This document shows positions 1-5,711 of a stretch of DNA of 13,445 bases, piece by piece. A program made the position numbers and the translations under genes. The notes beneath the pieces are model-generated. The model saw nothing but the letters and a program-made list of their open reading frames with translations, made no database searches and had not been told where the DNA came from. Origin of the DNA: an uncultured Erysipelotrichaceae bacterium (GTDB lineage: Bacteria > Bacillota_I > Bacilli_A > Erysipelotrichales > Coprobacillaceae); contig UQVG01000026.1 in NCBI GenBank assembly GCA_900544435.1, positions 1-13,445 of the forward strand, in the 5' to 3' direction. How positions within the stretch are numbered: position 1 is the first letter of the stretch; every line of letters starts with the position of its first letter.

Positions 1-24
1 ATACCTTTCCTAATTTCTAAATAC

Positions 25-53
25 ATTATAGTTCTTACTTTTAGCACTGTCAA
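25..53 (-). promoter_or_regulatory. Leftward sigma-A promoter, CIRCE-overlapped
   Basis: On the minus strand a perfect TTGACA (53-48) lies 17 nt from a perfect TATAAT (30-25). Transcription would start near position 18 and leave the window to the left. The -35 box sits inside the CIRCE element at 41-67, so the promoter should be repressed by HrcA. The gene it serves is outside the window. From the operator, a heat-shock gene (hrcA-grpE-dnaK, groESL or clpB type) is expected. Confidence 0.8.
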
Positions 54-67
54 TATTTGAGTGCTAA
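41..67. promoter_or_regulatory. CIRCE element (HrcA operator)
   Basis: TTAGCACTG (41-49), a 9-nt spacer, then GAGTGCTAA (59-67). The CIRCE consensus is TTAGCACTC-N9-GAGTGCTAA, so 17 of 18 arm positions match and the spacer length is exact. HrcA binds CIRCE to repress class I heat-shock operons. The element overlaps the -35 box of the perfect leftward promoter. Its right arm also overlaps a candidate rightward -35 (57-62), so it could influence both directions. Confidence 0.88.
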
Positions 68-124
68 AATATATTTTTTTATAAAAATCATATCATTGTA
101 TTTTCTTATCAGCAACTGTATAAT
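57..124 (+). promoter_or_regulatory. Candidate rightward promoters for the DUF1295 operon
   Basis: Two plus-strand candidates. The first is TTGAGT (57-62), 17 nt, TATAAA (80-85); its -35 overlaps the CIRCE right arm. The second is TTGTAT (96-101), 17 nt, TATAAT (119-124), with a start expected near 131. The second has the better -10. Either would give a leader of about 50-90 nt before the ATG at 182. Only start-site mapping can decide which is used. Confidence 0.55.
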
Positions 125-181
125 TATATCAATGCCCTATGTGCATTTAACAAAACTTATTAAAAGAAAGAAGAATATGTT

Positions 182-973
182 ATGAAATTTTTAATTTTAT
201 TTATTATTGCCATGTTGATCAGTTCTATTGGCTTCAAAAAATTCGTTTGGTTTATTTCTCTTGGATATGGCTTTTCTATTGCTGGGTTAGGTCTAGCGAT
301 GATTATAATGTTTTTTAATAAACTAACACTCCTTACCCTTATTATGTCCATCCTTTTTATTATTTATGGTTGTCGACTTGGATTTTATTTAATGATTCGT
401 GAAATGAAAAGTACTTCTTATCAATCAACTATGAAAAATGAAGTAAAAGATGGTTCTCATATGAACTTTATATTAAAAGTTATTATCTGGATATCTTGTG
501 CACTTCTTTATTGTTGTGAAGTTTCACCTGTCTTTTTCCGTTTAGAAAATGGTACTCATACAAATATTATTTCTATTATTGGTGCTATTATTATGGCTCT
601 TGGAATCTTATTAGAATCTGTTGCAGATTTGACTAAAAATAACTTTAAAAAGAAACATCCTAAACAATTTTGTAATATTGGACTTTTTAAAATTGTTCGT
701 TGCCCAAATTACCTTGGTGAAGTATTGACATGGACTGGTGTTTTCCTTTCTGGTATAACTGCCTTACAAGGTGGAATTCAATGGATAGTAGCTCTTAGTG
801 GATGGATATGCATTGTCTATATTATGTTTGGTGGGGCTAGAAGACTTGAACTTCGTCAAAATAAAAATTATGGAAATGATCCCGAGTATCAAAAGTATGT
901 AAAATCTACTCCTATTTTACTTCCTTTTATTCCTCTTTACAGTGTAGCTAAATATAAATGGTTGGTAGGATAG
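182..973 (+). CDS. DUF1295 family membrane protein (steroid 5-alpha-reductase / isoprenylcysteine methyltransferase-like fold)
   Basis: A 263-residue polytopic membrane protein. Hydrophobic segments lie at about residues 1-17, 22-45, 48-70, 97-112, 128-147, 181-193 and 200-217. The DUF1295 signature is clear: RCPNYLGE (173-180), followed by a Glu-rich C-terminal block around ELRQNKNYGNDPEYQKY (223-239). In the superfamily this region binds NADPH or the methyl donor, and known relatives reduce steroid double bonds or methylate prenyl-cysteine. The substrate here cannot be read from sequence. The ATG at 182 follows an A/G-rich stretch (agaaagaaga), a weak ribosome site. The next gene starts 3 nt after the stop, so the two are co-transcribed. 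Confident of the family, not of the reaction. Confidence 0.85.
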   Translation: MKFLILFIIAMLISSIGFKKFVWFISLGYGFSIAGLGLAMIIMFFNKLTLLTLIMSILFIIYGCRLGFYLMIREMKSTSYQSTMKNEVKDGSHMNFILKVIIWISCALLYCCEVSPVFFRLENGTHTNIISIIGAIIMALGILLESVADLTKNNFKKKHPKQFCNIGLFKIVRCPNYLGEVLTWTGVFLSGITALQGGIQWIVALSGWICIVYIMFGGARRLELRQNKNYGNDPEYQKYVKSTPILLPFIPLYSVAKYKWLVG

Positions 974-976
974 ATT

Positions 977-1483
977 ATGAATAAACAAAGAATAAAAAAA
1001 CAAAGTGATTTAAATTTTAGTTTATCACTTGCTCTCTTTGATACATTGCCTGTCATTTTCTTTTGTCTTGGAATGCTTTTGATTGCCTCACGATTCCATA
1101 ATGTATTTTTTCTTATAGGTATTATTTTATGCACTTTAGCTGGCTGTGGGAAAGTACTTTGGAAAATTCTTATTGCATCATCAGGATATAATATTTATCT
1201 TTTAAATCGTCAATTACGCATACTTATGCCACTAGGATTCTTTTTTGTAATTGTTGGTTTGATTACAGGAAGAAATACCATCCATTTTACAAAGCTTATT
1301 CAACAAATGATTGCCTTTCCATCTTGTATTTTCTTTGGAATTACAATCATTGGCATGATTTGTATGAGTATCTTTGCTTTTAAACTTGATAGTACAAAAG
1401 TAAAATCAAATTGGATTGAACAAATTACAAACGCTATTGCTCAAGGATGTTTTCTTTTAGGAGTTCTTAGTTTATTATTTTAG
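977..1483 (+). CDS. Hypothetical multi-pass membrane protein
   Basis: A 168-residue protein that I do not recognise. It begins with a short basic N-terminus (MNKQRIKKQ), followed by about five hydrophobic segments at residues 20-42, 43-64, 82-100, 112-135 and 148-167. No catalytic motif is visible. The Cys residues (about 35, 52, 57, 117, 129, 158) are scattered and unpaired. It starts 3 nt after the DUF1295 stop and is followed directly by a strong terminator, so it is the second and last gene of that operon. It may be an accessory subunit or may act on the same lipid or sterol substrate. That is inferred from position only. Confidence 0.75.
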   Translation: MNKQRIKKQSDLNFSLSLALFDTLPVIFFCLGMLLIASRFHNVFFLIGIILCTLAGCGKVLWKILIASSGYNIYLLNRQLRILMPLGFFFVIVGLITGRNTIHFTKLIQQMIAFPSCIFFGITIIGMICMSIFAFKLDSTKVKSNWIEQITNAIAQGCFLLGVLSLLF

Positions 1484-1496
1484 AAATAGATATCTT

Positions 1497-1536
1497 GAAT
1501 CTAGAATTTGTTAAAAAATTCTAGATTCTTTTTTTT
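1497..1536 (+). terminator. Intrinsic terminator of the DUF1295 operon
   Basis: A perfect 13-bp stem, GAATCTAGAATTT (1497-1509) with AAATTCTAGATTC (1516-1528), a 6-nt loop and eight T residues (1529-1536). It lies 13 nt after the stop of the second gene and just before the promoter of the next gene. Confidence 0.92.
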
Positions 1537-1546
1537 ATACGATTAA

Positions 1547-1570
1547 TGTTATAATAAAGAAAAAAGGAGG
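1547..1570 (+). promoter_or_regulatory. Extended -10 promoter and strong ribosome site for the flavodiiron gene
   Basis: TGT-TATAAT (1547-1555) is an extended -10 box. No good -35 is seen, since that position falls in the T-tract of the upstream terminator. AAGGAGG (1564-1570) is a near-perfect ribosome site 6 nt before the ATG at 1577. The start would be near 1562, giving a leader of only about 15 nt. Confidence 0.65.
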
Positions 1571-1576
1571 AATTTT

Positions 1577-2740
1577 ATGAATGATGTTATCATAAGCGAT
1601 GCTGTTAGATATATTGGGGTAGATGATACAACATTAGATCTTTTTGAAAGTCAATATATTGTTCCTAATGGCGTAAGCTACAATTCATATCTTATTTTAG
1701 ATGACAAAATAGCTGTTATGGATACAGTGGATGCTAGAAAGACAAAAGAATGGTTTGAAAATTTAGAAAAAGAATTAAATGGTAAGGTTCCTGATTATTT
1801 AATTGTTTCTCATTTAGAACCAGATCACTCCGCAAATATTCAATTATTTGTTGAAAAGTATCCAAATGCCAAACTTGTTTTAAGTGCCAAAGCAAAAGCT
1901 ATGCTTCCTCAATTCTTTGATATTGAAGGTTTAGATGAAAAATGTGTGGTTGTTAAAGAAGGAGAAGAATTAGATTTAGGAAATCATCATTTAAAATTTA
2001 TCATGGCACCAATGGTACATTGGCCAGAAGTGATGGTTGAATACGAAACAACTGAAAAAATATTATTCTCTGCAGATGGATTTGGTAAATTTGGTGCTTT
2101 ATCACATGATGAAGATTGGGCATGTGAAGCTCGACGTTATTATTTTAATATTGTAGGAAAATATGGTGTCCCTGTACAAACTTTATTAAAAAAAGCCAGT
2201 ACTTTAGATATTAAAATGATTTGTCCTTTACATGGTCCTATTTTAAAAGATAATTTAGGATATTATATTGATAAATATCAAATTTGGAGTAGTTATCAAA
2301 GTGAAGATGACGGTGTTTTAGTCGCAAGTGCTTCTATCCATGGTAATACCAAAGAAGTAGCTTTAAAAGTAGTTGATTTATTAAAAGAAAAAGGAGTTAA
2401 AGTCGCTTTTAGTGATCTTACAAGAGATGATATGGCTGAAGCAGTTGAAGATGCTTTTAGATATTCTAAAATGATTTTAGCTGGAGCTACTTATGATGGT
2501 GGTGTCTTTAGCCCAATGGAAGATTTCTTACATCGTTTACAACATAAAGGATATCAAAATAAAACTGTTGGACTAATTGAAAATGGTTCTTGGGCACCTC
2601 TTGCAAATAAAGTGATGAAAGAAATGCTTACCCCTATGAAAAATGTTACTATTTGTGAAAATACTGTTACAATTAAATCTACTTACAAAGATGAAAACCT
2701 AGAAGCAATCAAGAAACTTATTGAAGAAATATGTCACTAA
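1577..2740 (+). CDS. fprA: Flavodiiron protein (FprA / A-type flavoprotein)
   Basis: A 387-residue protein with the two-domain layout of flavodiiron proteins, which reduce O2 to water and/or NO to N2O in the cytoplasm of anaerobes. The N-terminal metallo-beta-lactamase domain (about 1-245) keeps the di-iron ligand set: H79, E81 and D83 in HLEPDHS, H148 in VHWPE, D167 in FSADGFG and H219 in PLHGP. The flavodoxin domain (about 246-385) has the FMN phosphate loop SIHGNT (253-258). No rubredoxin or NAD(P)H:flavin reductase domain is fused, so a separate electron donor is needed. The length matches the core class A family. It is a single-gene unit with its own extended -10 promoter, strong ribosome site and terminator. 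Confidence 0.95.
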   Translation: MNDVIISDAVRYIGVDDTTLDLFESQYIVPNGVSYNSYLILDDKIAVMDTVDARKTKEWFENLEKELNGKVPDYLIVSHLEPDHSANIQLFVEKYPNAKLVLSAKAKAMLPQFFDIEGLDEKCVVVKEGEELDLGNHHLKFIMAPMVHWPEVMVEYETTEKILFSADGFGKFGALSHDEDWACEARRYYFNIVGKYGVPVQTLLKKASTLDIKMICPLHGPILKDNLGYYIDKYQIWSSYQSEDDGVLVASASIHGNTKEVALKVVDLLKEKGVKVAFSDLTRDDMAEAVEDAFRYSKMILAGATYDGGVFSPMEDFLHRLQHKGYQNKTVGLIENGSWAPLANKVMKEMLTPMKNVTICENTVTIKSTYKDENLEAIKKLIEEICH

Positions 2741-2767
2741 AAAAATCAGCATATGCTGATTTTTTTA
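2738..2767. terminator. Shared bidirectional terminator between fprA and the deformylase-like gene
   Basis: A perfect 30-bp palindrome with its centre between 2752 and 2753: seven A, TCAGCAT, ATGCTGA, seven T. It reads as an A-stem-T terminator on both strands. It contains both stop codons: TAA of fprA (2738-2740) and TAA of the minus-strand gene (2767-2765). Confidence 0.9.
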
Positions 2768-3187
2768 TATGATCTTTCCTTCAAAATGATCGAGTTCATG
2801 TTGTATGATTTGTGCTGTATAGCCTTTGAAAGTTTTAATTTTCTTTTTAAAATCTTGATCTAAATAACTTACCTTGATACTTTCATATCTTTGTGTCTTT
2901 CTTACACCTTGTAATGAAAGGCATCCTTCTTCTGCTTGATAAGTTTTTCCACTCGTTTTTAAAATCGTTGGATTAATTAAAATAAGATATTTATTTTCAT
3001 CTAAAACAACCATCATATTTTTTAAATACCCAATCATATTTGCTGCCATGCCAACACATTGATCTTTATAGGCTTGAATTGTTTCTAACAATTCACTAGC
3101 AATATATAGATCTTCTTTTGTACATGGTTTTGATTTTTGTTTTAAAAAGAACTCATCCTTAATAATTTCTTTAACCATTTTTACCAT
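2765..3187 (-). CDS. def: Peptide deformylase-like protein with altered motif 1
   Basis: A 140-residue protein with two of the three deformylase motifs intact: EGCLS (87-91, metal ligand C89) and QHELDH (129-134, metal ligands H130 and H134, catalytic E131). Deformylases remove the N-formyl group from new proteins in the cytoplasm. Motif 1 (consensus GxGxAAxQxG) reads VGMAANMIG (45-53), with Met51 where the oxyanion-stabilising Gln normally sits. The protein ends six residues after the last metal His, so the usual C-terminal helix is missing. I recall this short variant as a second deformylase-like paralogue in Firmicutes. It is the last gene of a three-gene operon and its ATG overlaps the end of the nitroreductase by 7 nt. 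A second ATG at 3178 is possible. Neither has a good ribosome site, so translational coupling is likely. Confidence 0.85.
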   Translation of the reverse strand: MVKMVKEIIKDEFFLKQKSKPCTKEDLYIASELLETIQAYKDQCVGMAANMIGYLKNMMVVLDENKYLILINPTILKTSGKTYQAEEGCLSLQGVRKTQRYESIKVSYLDQDFKKKIKTFKGYTAQIIQHELDHFEGKII

Positions 3188-3702
3188 TTATTATAATGAA
3201 CAACAGATTCATCATAATTATCTTCCTTTTCTTTAATTTCATCTTGAGGATAACCAAAAGCAATAATTGAATGTGGAATTTGATCATTTGGTAAATCAAA
3301 TAATTTGCTTTGAGCAAAAACACGATCCATTTGTGGCCATGTACCAAGCCAAACACTTCCAATACCTAAAGACCAAGCAGCTAGAATCATATTTTGTCCA
3401 GCGATAGAGCCATCTACTACAAAATAATCTTTAGAAAATTTAAAAGCTTTTGAATAATCTCCACAAATTAAAACTGCAAAAGCACATTCAAGTAATGGTT
3501 TAGCGGGTGTACCATTCGCTTCATACATTTTATGAAGTACTTCTTGATCATCAACAACAATAAATGACCAATCTTTTGAGTTAACACATGTAGGCCCTGA
3601 CATTCCTGCTTTTAAAATCGTTTTGATATCTTTTTCATCTACTTTTTGATTTTTAAATTGTCGAACACTTCTTCTTGTAAAAATTGTTTCTAAAGTATTC
3701 AT
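3181..3702 (-). CDS. Nitroreductase family FMN oxidoreductase
   Basis: A 173-residue flavoprotein of the nitroreductase superfamily. It would use NAD(P)H and FMN in the cytoplasm to reduce nitro groups, quinones or similar electrophiles. The N-terminal RRSVRQF (10-16) is the FMN-phosphate-binding arginine cluster. GIGSVWLG (113-120) is the conserved central segment near the flavin, and IIAFGYP (146-152) is the typical C-terminal strand. The length suits the small single-domain class. Its ATG overlaps the stop of the upstream ABM gene as TAATG. The ribosome site AAGGAGG lies inside the last codons of that gene, so the two are translationally coupled. The physiological substrate is not known. 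The ABM partner suggests quinone or electrophile detoxification. Confidence 0.9.
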   Translation of the reverse strand: MNTLETIFTRRSVRQFKNQKVDEKDIKTILKAGMSGPTCVNSKDWSFIVVDDQEVLHKMYEANGTPAKPLLECAFAVLICGDYSKAFKFSKDYFVVDGSIAGQNMILAAWSLGIGSVWLGTWPQMDRVFAQSKLFDLPNDQIPHSIIAFGYPQDEIKEKEDNYDESVVHYNKW

Positions 3703-3989
3703 TATTGTACCTCCTTATATTTAATAGCTCTTGAAGGTTTTGAAGCAAAACTTTTAATTTGAGGAACAATAGTTGTAAAGTGTTTTGTTTGATTATGTTC
3801 ATCAATTGCTTCTTGATTTTGCCATTCTTCAATGAAAGTAAAATGACTAGCATCATTGATATCTTGATAAAGATAATAAGAAATATTTCCTTTTTCTTCT
3901 CTACTTAAAATAATAAGTTCTTTTGTAAGTTTTAAAAATTCTTCTTGATATTCTTCTTTAATATAATTTTCTGCAACAATTTTAATCAT
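3702..3989 (-). CDS. Antibiotic biosynthesis monooxygenase (ABM/YgiN-like) domain protein
   Basis: A 95-residue protein with the small ferredoxin-like ABM fold. The pattern is a first strand IKIVAENYIK, a helix, then FIEEWQNQEAIDEHNQTKHF (52-71), which holds the conserved E-W and H-x-x-x-x-H/F features of this family. Members include quinol monooxygenase YgiN, haem-degrading enzymes and many of unknown role. It usually acts as a dimer and needs no bound cofactor. First gene of the operon: GGAGG sits 7-8 nt before the ATG, and a palindrome (4005-4018) and TTGACA (4045-4040) lie upstream. With a nitroreductase directly downstream, a role in quinone or reactive electrophile handling is plausible but inferred. 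Confidence 0.85.
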   Translation of the reverse strand: MIKIVAENYIKEEYQEEFLKLTKELIILSREEKGNISYYLYQDINDASHFTFIEEWQNQEAIDEHNQTKHFTTIVPQIKSFASKPSRAIKYKEVQ

Positions 3990-4004
3990 AGTATCCCTCC
4001 ATTA

Positions 4005-4018
4005 GTTGATATATCAAC
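4005..4018. promoter_or_regulatory. Palindromic operator candidate in the ABM-nitroreductase-deformylase promoter
   Basis: GTTGATATATCAAC is a perfect 14-bp palindrome lying between the -10 box and the ribosome site, over the expected start site. TTGATATATCAA-type palindromes are typical of MarR-family and similar winged-helix repressors in Firmicutes. No regulator gene is adjacent. The binding protein is unknown. Confidence 0.6.
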
Positions 4019-4045
4019 AGTATAATAAAATAATCTATTTGTCAA
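4019..4045 (-). promoter_or_regulatory. Promoter of the ABM-nitroreductase-deformylase operon
   Basis: A perfect TTGACA (4045-4040) with TATACT (4024-4019) 15 nt downstream. The spacer is shorter than the ideal 17 nt, which may make the promoter weak without an activator or help a MerR-like mode. The -35 begins 3 nt after the T-tract of the aroE terminator. Confidence 0.6.
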
Positions 4046-4047
4046 AT

Positions 4048-4074
4048 AAAAAAATGCTATGCATTGCATAACAT
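4048..4074 (-). terminator. Intrinsic terminator of aroE
   Basis: On the minus strand ATGTTATGC (4074-4066) pairs with GCATAGCAT (4062-4054), 9 bp with one G-U, a 3-nt loop, and seven T residues (4054-4048). It begins 2 nt after the aroE stop. Confidence 0.85.
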
Positions 4075-4075
4075 C

Positions 4076-4942
4076 TTAAAAATCTAAAGCTTCTTTTACA
4101 ACATCAATTGGCATATCTTTATCTGTCCATAATTTAAATGAAGCAGCTCCTTGATAAAGCATCATTCCTAAACCATTAATTGTTTTACATCCTAATTTTT
4201 CAGCTTCTTCTAATAATTTCGTTTTTTCTGGCATATAAATAACATCTGAAACAATTAAATCTTTTCTTAAATATGAAGTATCTGGTAAAACCATTTGTCC
4301 TTCTAATTTCCCCATTCCAACATTTGTTGCATTTGTGAAAATTACAGATTCATTAATTTCTTTTCTTAAAGTTTCATGATCATTTAAATCAAATAACTGT
4401 GCTTTACATTGTGTTTGTGAATTGATTTTTTCAACATTTTCTAAAGCACGTTGCCATGATGCATCTTTAATATTAAAAATACTGATTTCTTTAACACCAT
4501 CTAATGCAGCTTGCATCACGATTGCTGTAGCTGCTCCACCAGCACCAACAATTGTCATTTTTTTACCAATGATATCAATTCCTTGATCTTTTAAAGCTGA
4601 CATATATCCTGTACCATCAGTAATTGTCCCTGTTAAAACACCATTATCATTAATAACGGTATTAATAGCTCCACACATTTTAGCAATTGGTGTAATGTGA
4701 TCTAAATATTGTCCAATTGTTGTTTTATAAGGCATAGAAACATTCCATCCTCTAACATTTAAAGCTTTGAAACCTTTAACCGCATCTTCTAATTGATCTG
4801 GTTGAATATCAAAAGCTAAATATGCATAATCTAAACCTAAAGCACGGCATGCTGCATTGTGCATCACTGGTGATTTAGAATGTCTAATTGGTGTAGCTAC
4901 TAAACCTAATAATTCTGTATGTCCTGTAATTCTTTTTTCCAT
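4076..4942 (-). CDS. aroE: Shikimate dehydrogenase
   Basis: A 288-residue enzyme reducing 3-dehydroshikimate to shikimate with NADPH, a step in aromatic amino-acid synthesis. The shikimate site shows S22-x-S24 in HSKSP, the catalytic Lys in NVSMPYK (67-73), N94 in NTV and D109 in TDGTG. The nucleotide loop is GAGGAA (133-138). The C-terminal GLGMMLYQGAASF block is typical. NVSMPYK in place of NVTxPxK, and TITDG in place of the usual NTDxxG, make it a slightly divergent member, close to the AroE/YdiB group. The start is the ATG at 4942, preceded by GGGGG (4955-4951). A TTG at 4957 in frame would place the ribosome site inside the gene. It is a single gene, controlled by the T-box leader upstream. 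Confidence 0.92.
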   Translation of the reverse strand: MEKRITGHTELLGLVATPIRHSKSPVMHNAACRALGLDYAYLAFDIQPDQLEDAVKGFKALNVRGWNVSMPYKTTIGQYLDHITPIAKMCGAINTVINDNGVLTGTITDGTGYMSALKDQGIDIIGKKMTIVGAGGAATAIVMQAALDGVKEISIFNIKDASWQRALENVEKINSQTQCKAQLFDLNDHETLRKEINESVIFTNATNVGMGKLEGQMVLPDTSYLRKDLIVSDVIYMPEKTKLLEEAEKLGCKTINGLGMMLYQGAASFKLWTDKDMPIDVVKEALDF

Positions 4943-4966
4943 TTTTATTTCCCCCAATATATTAAT

Positions 4967-5002
4967 AAAAAAGTCTCTTCATCCCATAAGGACGAAAGAG
5001 AC
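4967..5002 (-). terminator. T-box regulated terminator upstream of aroE
   Basis: GTCTCTTT (5002-4995) and CC (4991-4990) pair with GG (4984-4983) and GAAGAGAC (4980-4973), around a short internal loop, followed by six T residues (4972-4967). This is the conditional terminator competing with the T-box antiterminator. Confidence 0.88.
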
Positions 5003-5217
5003 CATCGCGTTACCACCTTACTTCGCTATTATTTCACAATAATAACCTTACTAAGTACCTACATACTTATACACGTTAACGGGTGTTACCGGAGATATCT
5101 ACTTATTTCAATACTCTACTCCAAGATGAATTCAACTACTCAATATAACTTTTTTTCACCAACCAAAAGCTCTCTACCTATATCTTAATAATCTACTATT
5201 TCTTTTCACTGTATTTA
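4967..5217 (-). promoter_or_regulatory. T-box leader of aroE, specifier TTC (Phe)
   Basis: Stem I shows AGTAGA (5197-5192) on the 5' side and GAA-TTC-A (5133-5127) on the 3' side. The specifier triplet TTC (5130-5128) with the usual A after it reads as phenylalanine. AAGA (5204-5201) pairs with TCTT (5126-5123), and AATAC (5215-5211) with GTATT (5114-5110). The T-box itself is AAGGTGGTAACGCG (5019-5006, canonical AGGGTGGNACCGCG). Its TGGT bulge would pair with a tRNA ending ACCA, which agrees with the A73 discriminator of tRNA-Phe. Uncharged tRNA-Phe would stabilise the antiterminator and switch aroE on. The T-box identity is firm; the specifier is read by eye. Confidence 0.92.
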
Positions 5218-5222
5218 AGTGT

Positions 5223-5251
5223 ATTAAACCACTTCATCATTTATTTGTCAA
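5223..5251 (-). promoter_or_regulatory. Promoter of the aroE T-box transcript
   Basis: TTGACA (5251-5246), 17 nt, TTTAAT (5228-5223) on the minus strand. The start would be near 5216, exactly where the stem I base pairing begins. Confidence 0.82.
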
Positions 5252-5303
5252 AGTTTTTTTATCAATATGCAATCTATTTATTGTTTTTAAATACAAACAT
5301 CTA

Positions 5304-5702
5304 TTATTTTTTCATCCATGTATGAGGACAGTATTCATCATAATCAATATCCCCATAAGCAACAAAACCTAATTTTTCATAAAAAGGTTTTGCTTGTAAT
5401 TGTGCATGTAAACAAACATTTCCTTGAATCAAAGAACAAGCAGTATTGACAATATATTGTCCTACTTTTTTACCTCGATATTCTTTAATGACTGCAATTC
5501 TTCCAAGCACATTTGACTTTAAAGATTCATCATAATAAAAACGACATGTTCCTATAGGTTGATTATTTTCAAAAACAACAAGATGTTGACAAAGATCATC
5601 TAAATCATCAAATTCATCTTTAAATCCTTGTTCTTCCATAAAAACTTTAATTCTGATTTCTTTTGCTTCTTGAGGCAATTGATCATAAATTTTATAATTC
5701 AT
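5304..5702 (-). CDS. GNAT family N-acetyltransferase (ElaA-like)
   Basis: A 132-residue GNAT protein. The N-terminal pattern R17-x-K-V-F-M-E-E-Q-G (17-26), followed by an acidic D-rich stretch and HLVVF (40-44), resembles the ElaA/YjcF subgroup. The acetyl-CoA loop is YRGKKVGQ (75-82) after the strand GRIAVI, and FYEKLGF (107-113) is the usual C-terminal helix-strand. It would transfer an acetyl group to an amine; the acceptor is unknown. The ribosome site AGGAG overlaps the stop codon of the transporter gene. The start is 9 nt after that stop, so the two form an operon. I see no clear terminator after it. Confidence 0.88.
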   Translation of the reverse strand: MNYKIYDQLPQEAKEIRIKVFMEEQGFKDEFDDLDDLCQHLVVFENNQPIGTCRFYYDESLKSNVLGRIAVIKEYRGKKVGQYIVNTACSLIQGNVCLHAQLQAKPFYEKLGFVAYGDIDYDEYCPHTWMKK

Positions 5703-5711
5703 ATTTTTCTC

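Noticed and set aside
3171..3856. Extra minus-strand frames within the nitroreductase and ABM genes
   Set aside because: Shadows of the real genes in other frames; rich in Leu/Lys/Ile with no domain.
4943..4957. TTG start adding MGEIK to AroE
   Set aside because: The GGGGG ribosome site would then lie inside the gene; ATG at 4942 is correctly spaced from it.
4857..5188. Plus-strand open frames opposite aroE and its leader
   Set aside because: They are antisense to aroE and the T-box, with no ribosome site and low-complexity Ser/Tyr/Ile content.
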